This document shows, piece after piece, positions 7,462-13,838 of a stretch of 18,443 bases of DNA. Under the pieces are notes generated by a model. The model was not told where the DNA came from and did no database searches. It was given only the letters and a program-made list of their open reading frames with translations. The stretch spans positions 1 to 18,443 of the forward strand of contig CATYXQ010000039.1 in NCBI GenBank assembly GCA_958414825.1, in the 5' to 3' direction. Every line of letters starts with the position of its first letter. Within the stretch, counting starts at the first letter, position 1. A program made the position numbers and the translations under genes. The DNA is from an uncultured Eubacteriales bacterium. GTDB taxonomy: Bacteria; Bacillota; Clostridia; Oscillospirales; CAG-272.

Positions 7462-8324
7462 TTGCTTGTATTCTTATACCTTTCCAATATGCAGGCTGCG
7501 CAGCCCTCGACATCAATCGGCGTCCCCGAAAACACAATGCCCCCGCGCGCCAATTCAAATAAAAGTTCCCGCCCCTGCGGAACATCCAGCCCCACGTCGC
7601 GCAGCTTTTCGACATTTCGGAACACAACCTCCGGCGTTCCGTCTAAATACAGCTCCCCGTCGTTGATAACCATAACCCGGTCGGCCATGACTGCTTCATC
7701 CATATAATGCGTGATATGCAGAACCGTCATTCCGAAATCCTGATTCAGCCGCCGGATGGTTTTCATCACCTCGGCGCGGCCGCGCGGATCAAGCATCGCC
7801 GTAGATTCGTCAAACACAATACATTTCGGCATCATCGCAATCACGCCCGCAATCGCCACGCGCTGCTTCTGTCCGCCGGACAATCGGTGCGGCTGACTAC
7901 CGCGAAATTCATACATTCCGACTGTGCGCAGCGCATCATCCACGCGCATCCGAATTTCCTCGCGCGGAATTCCAAGATTCTCAGGTCCGAACGCAACGTC
8001 CTCCTCCACAATCGTGGCAACCAGTTGATTGTCCGGATTTTGAAACACCATGCCCACGTCCCGACGAACTGCAAAAATCTCGTCGTCATCAAGCTCCGCC
8101 CGAATTTCGTGCCCGCCGACCCGAAGCCTGCCGGACACCGGCAGCAAAATCGCATTGAGCAGCTTGGCAAGCGTCGATTTTCCGGAACCGTTGTGACCAA
8201 GCACAGCGACGTATTCCCCCTGCTGAACCGAAAACGAAACGCCGCGGAGCGCCGGCGTAGCCTGACCTTCCTCGTCCGTATATTCATAACTCAAATTTTC
8301 CGCAAGTATAAATGGTTCCGCCAT
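7458..8324 (-). CDS. ecfA1: Energy-coupling factor transporter ATPase EcfA1
   Basis: This 288-residue ABC ATPase pairs with EcfA2. Motifs are Walker A GHNGSGKST (43-51), the Q-loop QNPDNQLVA, the signature LSGGQKQR, Walker B CIVFDESTAMLDP and the switch histidine in ITHYMDEA. The DES form of Walker B with AMLDP is typical of EcfA1. The reading frame stays open upstream to 8462, but I place the start at the ATG at 8324. It has a GAGGA site at 7-nt spacing, gives the normal family length, and leaves a 16-bp gap to the upstream methyltransferase instead of a 122-bp overlap. The last four bases overlap the ecfA2 start, giving tight stoichiometric coupling. Confidence 0.95.
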   Translation of the reverse strand: MAEPFILAENLSYEYTDEEGQATPALRGVSFSVQQGEYVAVLGHNGSGKSTLAKLLNAILLPVSGRLRVGGHEIRAELDDDEIFAVRRDVGMVFQNPDNQLVATIVEEDVAFGPENLGIPREEIRMRVDDALRTVGMYEFRGSQPHRLSGGQKQRVAIAGVIAMMPKCIVFDESTAMLDPRGRAEVMKTIRRLNQDFGMTVLHITHYMDEAVMADRVMVINDGELYLDGTPEVVFRNVEKLRDVGLDVPQGRELLFELARGGIVFSGTPIDVEGCAACILERYKNTSK

Positions 8325-8340
8325 ACAAAATTCCTCAGTT

Positions 8341-9201
8341 TTAGAATTCATAGCGCACGCTCGCCCCGCACGGAAGCAAAGCGCCGCTTTCCCGCACCGG
8401 GAGCGCAAGCTCGCCGGCACTGCCCGCCCCGCCGTGAACAGGACGGATGCGAAGATCGGCAATATACAGCATCGAAAGCGGCGAAAGGCCGGTCGTATAC
8501 GAATTAATCAAAAAAAAGAGCGGCCTGTCCGAAAGCAGCTTCGCCGCTTCCGTAATCAGAGAATCAATGCATTCCTCAATCTTCCAAACCTCACCGCCCG
8601 GACCGCGGCCGTATGACGGCGGATCCATAATCACGCCGTCATACCGGCTGCCACGGCGAATTTCCCGTTCCACAAATTTTTTGCAGTCGTCCACAATATA
8701 GCGGATCGGCGCCTCGGAAAGCCCCGAGAGCCGCGCGTTTTCCTTAGCCTGCTGCACAATTCCGCGCGCCGCGTCTACATGGCAGACCGAAGCGCCCGCA
8801 GCAGCAGCCGCAACCGTTGCGCCGCCGGTATAAGCAAACAGATTCAATACCCGCACCGGTCTGCCTGCCGAGCGAATCCGCTCTGCCATCCAGTCCCAGT
8901 TTGCCGCCTGTTCGGGAAAAAGTCCAGTATGCTTAAATCCCATCGGCCGAATCTGAAACTTCAGATTGCCATAGCTGATTGTCCAGTGCTCCGGCAAACG
9001 GTTTTCGCGCCAGGCGCCGCCGCCGCTCTTCGAGCGCTGATACGAGGCGTCCGCCCTCGTCCAAAGCCCGGATACGCGCGCGCCGCGCCACAAAACCTGC
9101 GGGTCGGGTCTCACAAGCGTATACTGTCCCCATCGCTCCAGACGCTGCCCGTCCGAGGCGTCAATGAGTTCATAATCCTGCCATTTATCACTGATCCACA
9201 T
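8341..9201 (-). CDS. Class I SAM-dependent methyltransferase, RlmI-related
   Basis: This 286-residue protein has the Rossmann methyltransferase core of the RlmI/YccW-type family, whose characterised members methylate C5 of a cytosine in 23S rRNA. Motif I is VLNLFAYTGGATVAAA (about 118-133), the ribose-binding acid is Asp143 in CHVDAARG, and motif IV is MDPPSYGRG (192-200). The C-terminal LLPCGASVRYEF is a recurrent ending in this subfamily. Full-length RlmI has about 390 residues with an N-terminal PUA domain. This protein is about 100 residues shorter and I see no clear PUA domain, so substrate and position are uncertain and I give no gene symbol. The ATG at 9201 has a GGAG site that straddles the end of ruvC, 11 bp upstream. 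Confidence 0.85.
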   Translation of the reverse strand: MWISDKWQDYELIDASDGQRLERWGQYTLVRPDPQVLWRGARVSGLWTRADASYQRSKSGGGAWRENRLPEHWTISYGNLKFQIRPMGFKHTGLFPEQAANWDWMAERIRSAGRPVRVLNLFAYTGGATVAAAAAGASVCHVDAARGIVQQAKENARLSGLSEAPIRYIVDDCKKFVEREIRRGSRYDGVIMDPPSYGRGPGGEVWKIEECIDSLITEAAKLLSDRPLFFLINSYTTGLSPLSMLYIADLRIRPVHGGAGSAGELALPVRESGALLPCGASVRYEF

Positions 9202-9212
9202 AAAATGCTCCG

Positions 9213-9710
9213 TTACTTGTTATAATATCCGCCGATGCGGGAAAGCGCGCTGTGCCCGTGACACACGGCAATCGCAAGCGCATCCGCCGTATCGTCCGGT
9301 TTCGGCGCCTGCTTCAGTCCAAGCAGAGTCGTCACCATGCGTATGACCTGCGCCTTTTCCGCGCGGCCGTAGCCCACCACCGCCTGTTTGACCTGAAGCG
9401 GCGTGTATTCTCCGATCTCAATTCTCCGCTGCCGCGCCGCGAGCAAAAGAATCCCGCGTGCTTCCGCCACGACGATACCGGTTTTTTGATTGGTGTTAAA
9501 AAAGAGTTCCTCGATAGCCATATGTTCGGGTTTGTATTTATCCATCACCGCACATATGCCGTCATATACCGCCATGAGGCGCTCAATCGTATCTATGCCG
9601 GCTTTCGTCTGAATCGATCCAAAATCCACAACCCGAAACGCGCTGTTTTCATAATCAAGCACGCCCCATCCCACAATCGCAAATCCAGGGTCAATTCCAA
9701 GTATCCTCAT
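9213..9710 (-). CDS. ruvC: Crossover junction endodeoxyribonuclease RuvC
   Basis: This 165-residue RNase H-fold nuclease resolves Holliday junctions after RuvAB branch migration. The catalytic acids are all present: Asp7 in GIDPG, Glu67 in AIEELFFNTN, and Asp140 and Asp143 in DDTADALA. These correspond to the D7/E66/D138/D141 set of E. coli RuvC. The frame is open up to 9737, but the ATG at 9710 has a GAGGAA site at good spacing and starts directly with the conserved MRILGIDPG, so I choose it. It is the first gene of the minus-strand operon. Its partners ruvA and ruvB lie 3.5 kb away in the opposite direction. Length and motifs leave no doubt about the family. Confidence 0.96.
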   Translation of the reverse strand: MRILGIDPGFAIVGWGVLDYENSAFRVVDFGSIQTKAGIDTIERLMAVYDGICAVMDKYKPEHMAIEELFFNTNQKTGIVVAEARGILLLAARQRRIEIGEYTPLQVKQAVVGYGRAEKAQVIRMVTTLLGLKQAPKPDDTADALAIAVCHGHSALSRIGGYYNK

Positions 9711-9867
9711 AAAATTCCTCTTTAAAAGATTAAGCAATGGGTATATACCCCGTTATCAAGCCGTTTCGGCAAAAAAGCATCGCCGCCGCAAAAACAACCG
9801 GCGCCACAAATCTGCAAAAGCACGAAATATCCTGCTTTATATTGTAAAAATTTCCATTATGATTCGA
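9711..9867 (-). promoter_or_regulatory. ruvC 5' leader with weak terminator-like hairpin
   Basis: About 157 nt separate the predicted transcription start near 9867 from the ruvC start codon. On the minus strand CGCCG (9803-9799) can pair with CGGCG inside a GCGGCGGCG run (9789-9781). A six-T tract at 9776-9771 follows, the layout of a weak intrinsic terminator. A perfect 12-bp palindrome GGGTATATACCC lies at 9739-9750, and a small GCCG/CGGC hairpin at 9760-9770. No known riboswitch is recognisable. A regulatory role is inferred from layout only. Confidence 0.35.
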
Positions 9868-9873
9868 TTGTAT

Positions 9874-9902
9874 AGTATAGCACAAAACAATGAATTAGTC
9901 AA
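9874..9902 (-). promoter_or_regulatory. Sigma-A-type promoter of the ruvC operon
   Basis: On the minus strand TTGACT (9902-9897) is separated by 17 bp from TATACT (9879-9874). A TGC directly before the -10 makes it an extended -10 promoter. Transcription would start near 9867 and enter ruvC. It is the only near-consensus promoter I found for the 11-gene minus-strand array. Confidence 0.8.
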
Positions 9903-9920
9903 AGCTTTTCCCCGAATTTC

Positions 9921-9957
9921 AGAGAATTTAATAAATTTTTAAATTACATAATTCTCT
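9921..9957. repeat. Inverted repeat between the divergent promoters
   Basis: AGAGAATT (9921-9928) and AATTCTCT (9950-9957) are perfect 8-bp inverted arms with a 21-bp AT-only or nearly AT-only spacer. The centre (about 9939) is almost midway between the two -35 boxes at 9897-9902 and 9974-9979. It could be an operator for a shared regulator, or simply a pair of UP-element-like A/T tracts. Confidence 0.5.
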
Positions 9958-9973
9958 AAAATAAAATTTTCGG

Positions 9974-10002
9974 TTTACTTCGATTATTTTATGTGCTATA
10001 AT
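9974..10002 (+). promoter_or_regulatory. Sigma-A-type promoter of the DUF951-yfhO-ruvAB operon
   Basis: TTTACT (9974-9979), a 17-bp spacer and a consensus TATAAT (9997-10002) with an upstream TGC form an extended -10 promoter. The predicted start is near 10009. The nine bases TGTGCTATA around this -10 (9992-10000) also occur around the opposing ruvC -10 (9884-9876), so the two promoters mirror each other. Confidence 0.8.
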
Positions 10003-10008
10003 TTGTTG

Positions 10009-10083
10009 TAGTATATTTTTCCTCCGGTGTTCTGTGCGCAAACGCAAAGCGCCGGATTTTCACGACTATTTCGGAGGTCTGCT
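10009..10083 (+). promoter_or_regulatory. Leader with mutually exclusive hairpins over the Shine-Dalgarno
   Basis: CCTCCG at 10021-10026 is perfectly complementary to CGGAGG at 10072-10077, the Shine-Dalgarno of the first gene. The overlapping segment TCCGGTG (10023-10029) can instead pair with CGCCGGA (10050-10056), one G-U pair included. That alternative encloses a second stem TGCG/CGCA (10035-10046) and is followed by TTTT. The two folds exclude each other, so the leader could switch the ribosome binding site between hidden and free. This is inferred from base pairing only. Confidence 0.4.
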
Positions 10084-10293
10084 TTGAAAATACTCAGATT
10101 TAACGTCGGAGATATTCTGGAAATGAAAAAAAAACATCCCTGCGGCGCAAACGCCATGCGCGTCGCGCGCGTGGGCAGCGATATGCGCATCATCTGCACC
10201 GGCTGCGGACGCGACCTTACACTGCCGCGCGACAAGCTTGAGCGCGCAGTAAAAAAGATTCAGCCCGCAGCCGAAAAACCGCACGTCGAATAA
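10084..10293 (+). CDS. DUF951 small zinc-ribbon-like protein (TTG start)
   Basis: This 69-residue protein is of the DUF951 family, found across Firmicutes and of unknown function. The family pattern is clear: FNVGDILEMKKKHPCG, then VGSDMRIICTGCGRDLTLPR, then a basic helix. Cys20, Cys38 and Cys41 could contribute to a metal site or nucleic-acid-binding fold. I choose a TTG start at 10084 because a strong GGAGG lies 6 nt upstream. Translation from there gives MKILRFNVGD, the normal family N-terminus and length. The frame is open back to an ATG at 10027, but that would add 19 residues with no family resemblance and no ribosome site. It heads the operon with yfhO and ruvAB. A rare start codon plus a possible leader switch suggest controlled expression. 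Confidence 0.88.
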   Translation: MKILRFNVGDILEMKKKHPCGANAMRVARVGSDMRIICTGCGRDLTLPRDKLERAVKKIQPAAEKPHVE

Positions 10294-10322
10294 AGCCGAT
10301 AATTTCAACAAAGGATTCAAAT

Positions 10323-13220
10323 ATGAACGGAAACGAACTTACGCTGTTACCTGCCGAAAAACCCTCCCTATGGCAAAAAATAAAGAACGGAAAGCGCGCC
10401 TATTTATTTTTCGCGTTTCTTGCCCCCTGCCTGCTTATGTATGTCATCTACTACGCATTCGGGATGTATCCGCTCGGAGACGAATCGGTTCTCGTACTCG
10501 ATCTCAACGCGCAATACGTATATTTTTTCGGCGCGCTGAGGCGCGCGCTCTTTGGCGACGCAAGCCTGATCTATTCCTTTTCCCGCGCGCTCGGCGGTGA
10601 ATTTATCGGAATTTTTGCCTACTATCTCTCCAGCCCGCTCTCATTTATCGTGGCGCTGTTCCCCGAGGATATGATACTGGACGCGCTGCTCGTGCTTTTC
10701 ACGACCAAATGTGGACTGTGCGGACTGACGCTTGCCTACTACCTCGACGCTCATAAGATCGGAACCCGTCACGCCCGTATCCTGTTTGGTACGCTGTACG
10801 CTCTTTCTGCCTACGGCGTTATCTATCAGCACAACACCATGTGGATCGATTGCATGGTTCTGCTTCCGCTGGTTGCGCTCGGAATTGAGCGGCTGATTGC
10901 CAAGCGCAAATACCTGCTTTTCACGCTTTCCCTGGCAATAGCGATTTTTTCCAATTTCTACATCGGCTATATGCTCTGCATTTTCTGCTTTTTGTATTTC
11001 TTCTACGCTTATTTTTGTATTGATCGCAATCCGCTGCGCGAAAAACAGCATTTTCTGCGTTCTCTCGGACGTATGGGGCTTTTTTCCCTGATTGCCGTCG
11101 GTCTTGCGGCGGCGATCATTCTGCCTACCTACTATTCGCTGACTTTCGGAAAAACCACATTTTCCAATCCAACTTACGGCTATGCGCCGAAATTTGATCT
11201 GCTCGATCTTGCCGCAAAGCTGTTCATCAACTCCTATGACACCGTGCGCCCGGAAGGCCTTCCGCTCATTTACTGCGGCATTTTGACCATTTTGATGGTT
11301 CCTCTGTTCTTCATCGACCGCCGCATACCGATGCGTCAAAAGGTCGGAAGCGCGATTCTCGTCGGTCTGTTTGTCCTTTCGTTTTCCATTGACGCCATCG
11401 ACAAATTTTGGCACGGTATGCAGGCGCCGAACTGGCTTAACTACCGGTACAGCTTTATGCTGGTATTTCTGCTAATTGTGATGGCCGCCAAAGCCTTTGC
11501 AGGCATACGAAAAATTCCCGCAGCGCATATCGGCGCGGTTGCGGGCGGCTGGCTGATTGTTTTGCTGATGGTTCAAAAGCTCTGTGAATTTCACGAAAGC
11601 GATCTCAACCGCGATCTTCTGTGTATCTATGTATCCGTGATTTTCATCGGCATTTATACAGGCGCGCTCGCACTTTTCCGAAAAAAGCATTATCGAAGCG
11701 CGGCCGGCGCCGTTTTAACGGTTGTAATCTGCGCGGAAATGATCATTTCGGGCGTGACGTCAATCTGTTTTCTGGACGACGACGTCGTATACTCAACGCG
11801 CTCCTCATATCTAAACAACAAACACCGCTACGAAGACAGCGTGGATTGGATCTTGGAAAACGATTCGGATTTCTACCGGTTTGACAAAACCAAACACAGC
11901 CTGATTAACACGCCGATGTCGCTCGGCATCCGCGGCTTTACCAATTCCACATCGACGCTGAATGAAAAAACCATCAGCTTTCTGCGTTATATGGGGCTTT
12001 CCTCAAAATCGCACTGGTCAAAATACTACGGCGCGACCGCGCCGTTCGATTCCCTGCTCGGCGTGAAGTACGTCATTGTGGACGGGGAATACGACATTCC
12101 CTCCGATTATGTGCACCGCTACAGCGGAAACGCCACCGAAGTATGGCAGAACCCACATGCGCTCTCCGTAGCCTATGCTGTCAACAGCGCTGTGAAAGAA
12201 TTAAAGCTTGCCTATCCGGACAACTATTCGGACGCTGTCAAAAACGGTGAAATCGAGCCTTTTACCGCTTATTACACGCCGCCCGAACGCATGAACGTCA
12301 TGATTTCCGATATGCTCGGCCTGCAAAAAACGCGCGAGGTATTCCGCTCTGTGGAATATGAATCTGCAGACAGCAATCTCGAATCCTCCTATGTAGCCGG
12401 CCATGTAAAATACACGCCCAAAAAATCCGATTCCTCCGCTTCGCTTTATTTTGAATTTGAAGCAGAGCGTACCGGGCAGTTCTTTATGTATCTGCCGACA
12501 GATTATCCCAGAGAGGCCACGGTCAAGGTCAACGGCAGCGACCACGGTACGGTGCTCGGCAATGAGACAAACCGCATGATCTCACTCGGCAGCTTTAATT
12601 CGGGAGAACGCGTGCGGGTCACGCTGACGCTCAAAGGAGATAACCTGTATCTGCGCGCCGACGAACCGTATTTCTGGTATCTCGATATGGATGTATATAC
12701 GGAACTCTTTGACAGACTTTCGGAAAATCAGTTTCAGATCGACGATTGGAGCGAAACCAATTTTTTGGGAACCATTATGATTCCAAGCGATCGCACGACC
12801 GTATTCACGTCCATTCCCTATGATAAAAACTGGCAGGTTCGCGTTGACGGTGAAACGGTACAGACCTACGAACTGTTTGATGCGCTGGTCGCCTTTGACG
12901 CCGAACCAGGCACGCACACGTTGGAAATCCGGTATGTTCCAAGCCAGCTTTACACCGGCCTTGTCATCAGCGGCGCCGCGGCGCTGCTCCTGCTCGCCGT
13001 ATGGCTGCTCGACCGGCGTTTCGGACGCAGACGCATTCCCGCACTCAGAAAAGAACAGGCGGAAGAATACGGCACAATTCCGGCAGACGAAATGATCGGC
13101 GAAATTGAAGAAATGCAAAGCGAACCCGCTGCGCCTGAAAATACCGATGGTACGCCGCCGAAAAATTCAAACGGCAATGCTGCCGAAAACGATGATGCAC
13201 AGACGTTTAAAGGAGACTGA
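10323..13220 (+). CDS. YfhO-family multispanning membrane protein (GT-C-like)
   Basis: This 965-residue protein has a first membrane segment at about 27-47, followed by the family pattern MYPLGDESVLVLDLNAQY (48-65). About a dozen hydrophobic helices run to about residue 480. A large extracytoplasmic beta-rich region covers roughly 490-875, and a final membrane segment is at 879-897. YfhO proteins have the fold of GT-C glycosyltransferases, and in Bacillus/Listeria have been linked to glycosylation of cell-surface polymers from a lipid-linked sugar. The acceptor here is unknown. The region YDKNWQVRVDGETVQ near 840 is a typical YfhO C-terminal beta-sandwich element. After a basic RRFGRRR stop-transfer comes a 57-residue acidic, low-complexity tail (909-965). 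The ATG at 10323 has an AAAGGA site. It starts 29 bp after the DUF951 gene and ends 3 bp before ruvA. Confidence 0.9.
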   Translation: MNGNELTLLPAEKPSLWQKIKNGKRAYLFFAFLAPCLLMYVIYYAFGMYPLGDESVLVLDLNAQYVYFFGALRRALFGDASLIYSFSRALGGEFIGIFAYYLSSPLSFIVALFPEDMILDALLVLFTTKCGLCGLTLAYYLDAHKIGTRHARILFGTLYALSAYGVIYQHNTMWIDCMVLLPLVALGIERLIAKRKYLLFTLSLAIAIFSNFYIGYMLCIFCFLYFFYAYFCIDRNPLREKQHFLRSLGRMGLFSLIAVGLAAAIILPTYYSLTFGKTTFSNPTYGYAPKFDLLDLAAKLFINSYDTVRPEGLPLIYCGILTILMVPLFFIDRRIPMRQKVGSAILVGLFVLSFSIDAIDKFWHGMQAPNWLNYRYSFMLVFLLIVMAAKAFAGIRKIPAAHIGAVAGGWLIVLLMVQKLCEFHESDLNRDLLCIYVSVIFIGIYTGALALFRKKHYRSAAGAVLTVVICAEMIISGVTSICFLDDDVVYSTRSSYLNNKHRYEDSVDWILENDSDFYRFDKTKHSLINTPMSLGIRGFTNSTSTLNEKTISFLRYMGLSSKSHWSKYYGATAPFDSLLGVKYVIVDGEYDIPSDYVHRYSGNATEVWQNPHALSVAYAVNSAVKELKLAYPDNYSDAVKNGEIEPFTAYYTPPERMNVMISDMLGLQKTREVFRSVEYESADSNLESSYVAGHVKYTPKKSDSSASLYFEFEAERTGQFFMYLPTDYPREATVKVNGSDHGTVLGNETNRMISLGSFNSGERVRVTLTLKGDNLYLRADEPYFWYLDMDVYTELFDRLSENQFQIDDWSETNFLGTIMIPSDRTTVFTSIPYDKNWQVRVDGETVQTYELFDALVAFDAEPGTHTLEIRYVPSQLYTGLVISGAAALLLLAVWLLDRRFGRRRIPALRKEQAEEYGTIPADEMIGEIEEMQSEPAAPENTDGTPPKNSNGNAAENDDAQTFKGD

Positions 13221-13223
13221 CCT

Positions 13224-13835
13224 ATGTTTTACTATATTTCCGGTACGCTTGCGTATCGGGAGTCCGGCTTTGCCGTGCTCGACTGCGGAGGCGTCGGCTA
13301 CCGGCTGACCGTTTCTCAAAACACAATGGCGGCGCTCGATACGCTGCAGGGCAAATCCGTAAAGCTGTACACACACATGGCCGTTCGCGAGGATAATATA
13401 GAACTGTTTGGATTTTTCTCTGAGGATGAACTGCATACGTTCCGTCTGCTGACCGGCGTTTCGGGCATCGGTCCGAAAGCCGCGATGGGCGTGCTCTCCG
13501 CCTTTACGCCCGACGGTCTTGCGCGCGCAGTCTCCGGCGAAGATGTCAAGGCCATTTCCAAAGCCAACGGCGTCGGAGCAAAAAGCGCGGCAAGAATCGT
13601 TTTGGAACTCAAGGACAAGCTTTCCTTTGACGCTTCCGACTCTACGGTTGCTATGACCAAAAACGCAAGCGCCGCATCAAACGGAAGCGGAGCCATGCAC
13701 GAGGCGGCGGAAGCGCTCGCCGCATTGGGTTACGGACGCAGCGAAATCAACGCAGCGCTGGCCAAAATTAATGTTTCTGAAATGGAATCCGGTGAAATCA
13801 TCCGAGCCGCACTGGCACAATTTATGAAAGGATAA
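13224..13835 (+). CDS. ruvA: Holliday junction branch migration protein RuvA
   Basis: This 203-residue DNA-binding subunit forms a tetramer on Holliday junctions and recruits RuvB. Domain I is an OB fold starting MFYYISGTL and containing VGYRLTV and REDNIELFGF. Domain II has two helix-hairpin-helix motifs, GVSGIGPKAA (78-87) and ANGVGAKSAARI (114-125). After a flexible Ala/Ser-rich linker, domain III (about 155-203) contains EAAEALAALGYGRSEI, the part that binds RuvB. Length is normal. The ATG at 13224 is preceded by AAAGGAG, which lies inside the end of yfhO; the 3-bp gap suggests coupling to it. The ruvB start is another 3 bp after its stop. Confidence 0.97.
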   Translation: MFYYISGTLAYRESGFAVLDCGGVGYRLTVSQNTMAALDTLQGKSVKLYTHMAVREDNIELFGFFSEDELHTFRLLTGVSGIGPKAAMGVLSAFTPDGLARAVSGEDVKAISKANGVGAKSAARIVLELKDKLSFDASDSTVAMTKNASAASNGSGAMHEAAEALAALGYGRSEINAALAKINVSEMESGEIIRAALAQFMKG

Positions 13836-13838
13836 CGC

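Noticed and set aside
6751..7707. Open frame of 318 codons on the plus strand
   Set aside because: It is antisense across the ecfA1/ecfA2 junction and has no family motif.
8325..8462. Upstream extension of ecfA1 to 8462
   Set aside because: It would overlap the methyltransferase gene by 122 bp and add 46 residues unlike any ECF ATPase.
9711..9737. Upstream extension of ruvC to an ATG at 9737
   Set aside because: It would add nine non-conserved residues and ignore the GAGGAA site placed correctly for the ATG at 9710.
9730..9780. Minus-strand 16-codon open frame in the ruvC leader as a leader peptide
   Set aside because: The upstream GC-rich GCGGCGGCG is not a Shine-Dalgarno, and the codons show no run suggestive of amino-acid attenuation.
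9874..10002. SOS (LexA) box in the ruv divergent region
   Set aside because: I looked for a GAAC-N4-GTTC-type site around both promoters and found none, despite the presence of ruv genes.
10641..11414. Open frame of 257 codons on the minus strand
   Set aside because: It is antisense to the membrane part of yfhO. The basic and Gln-rich composition is what reverse reading of hydrophobic codons gives.
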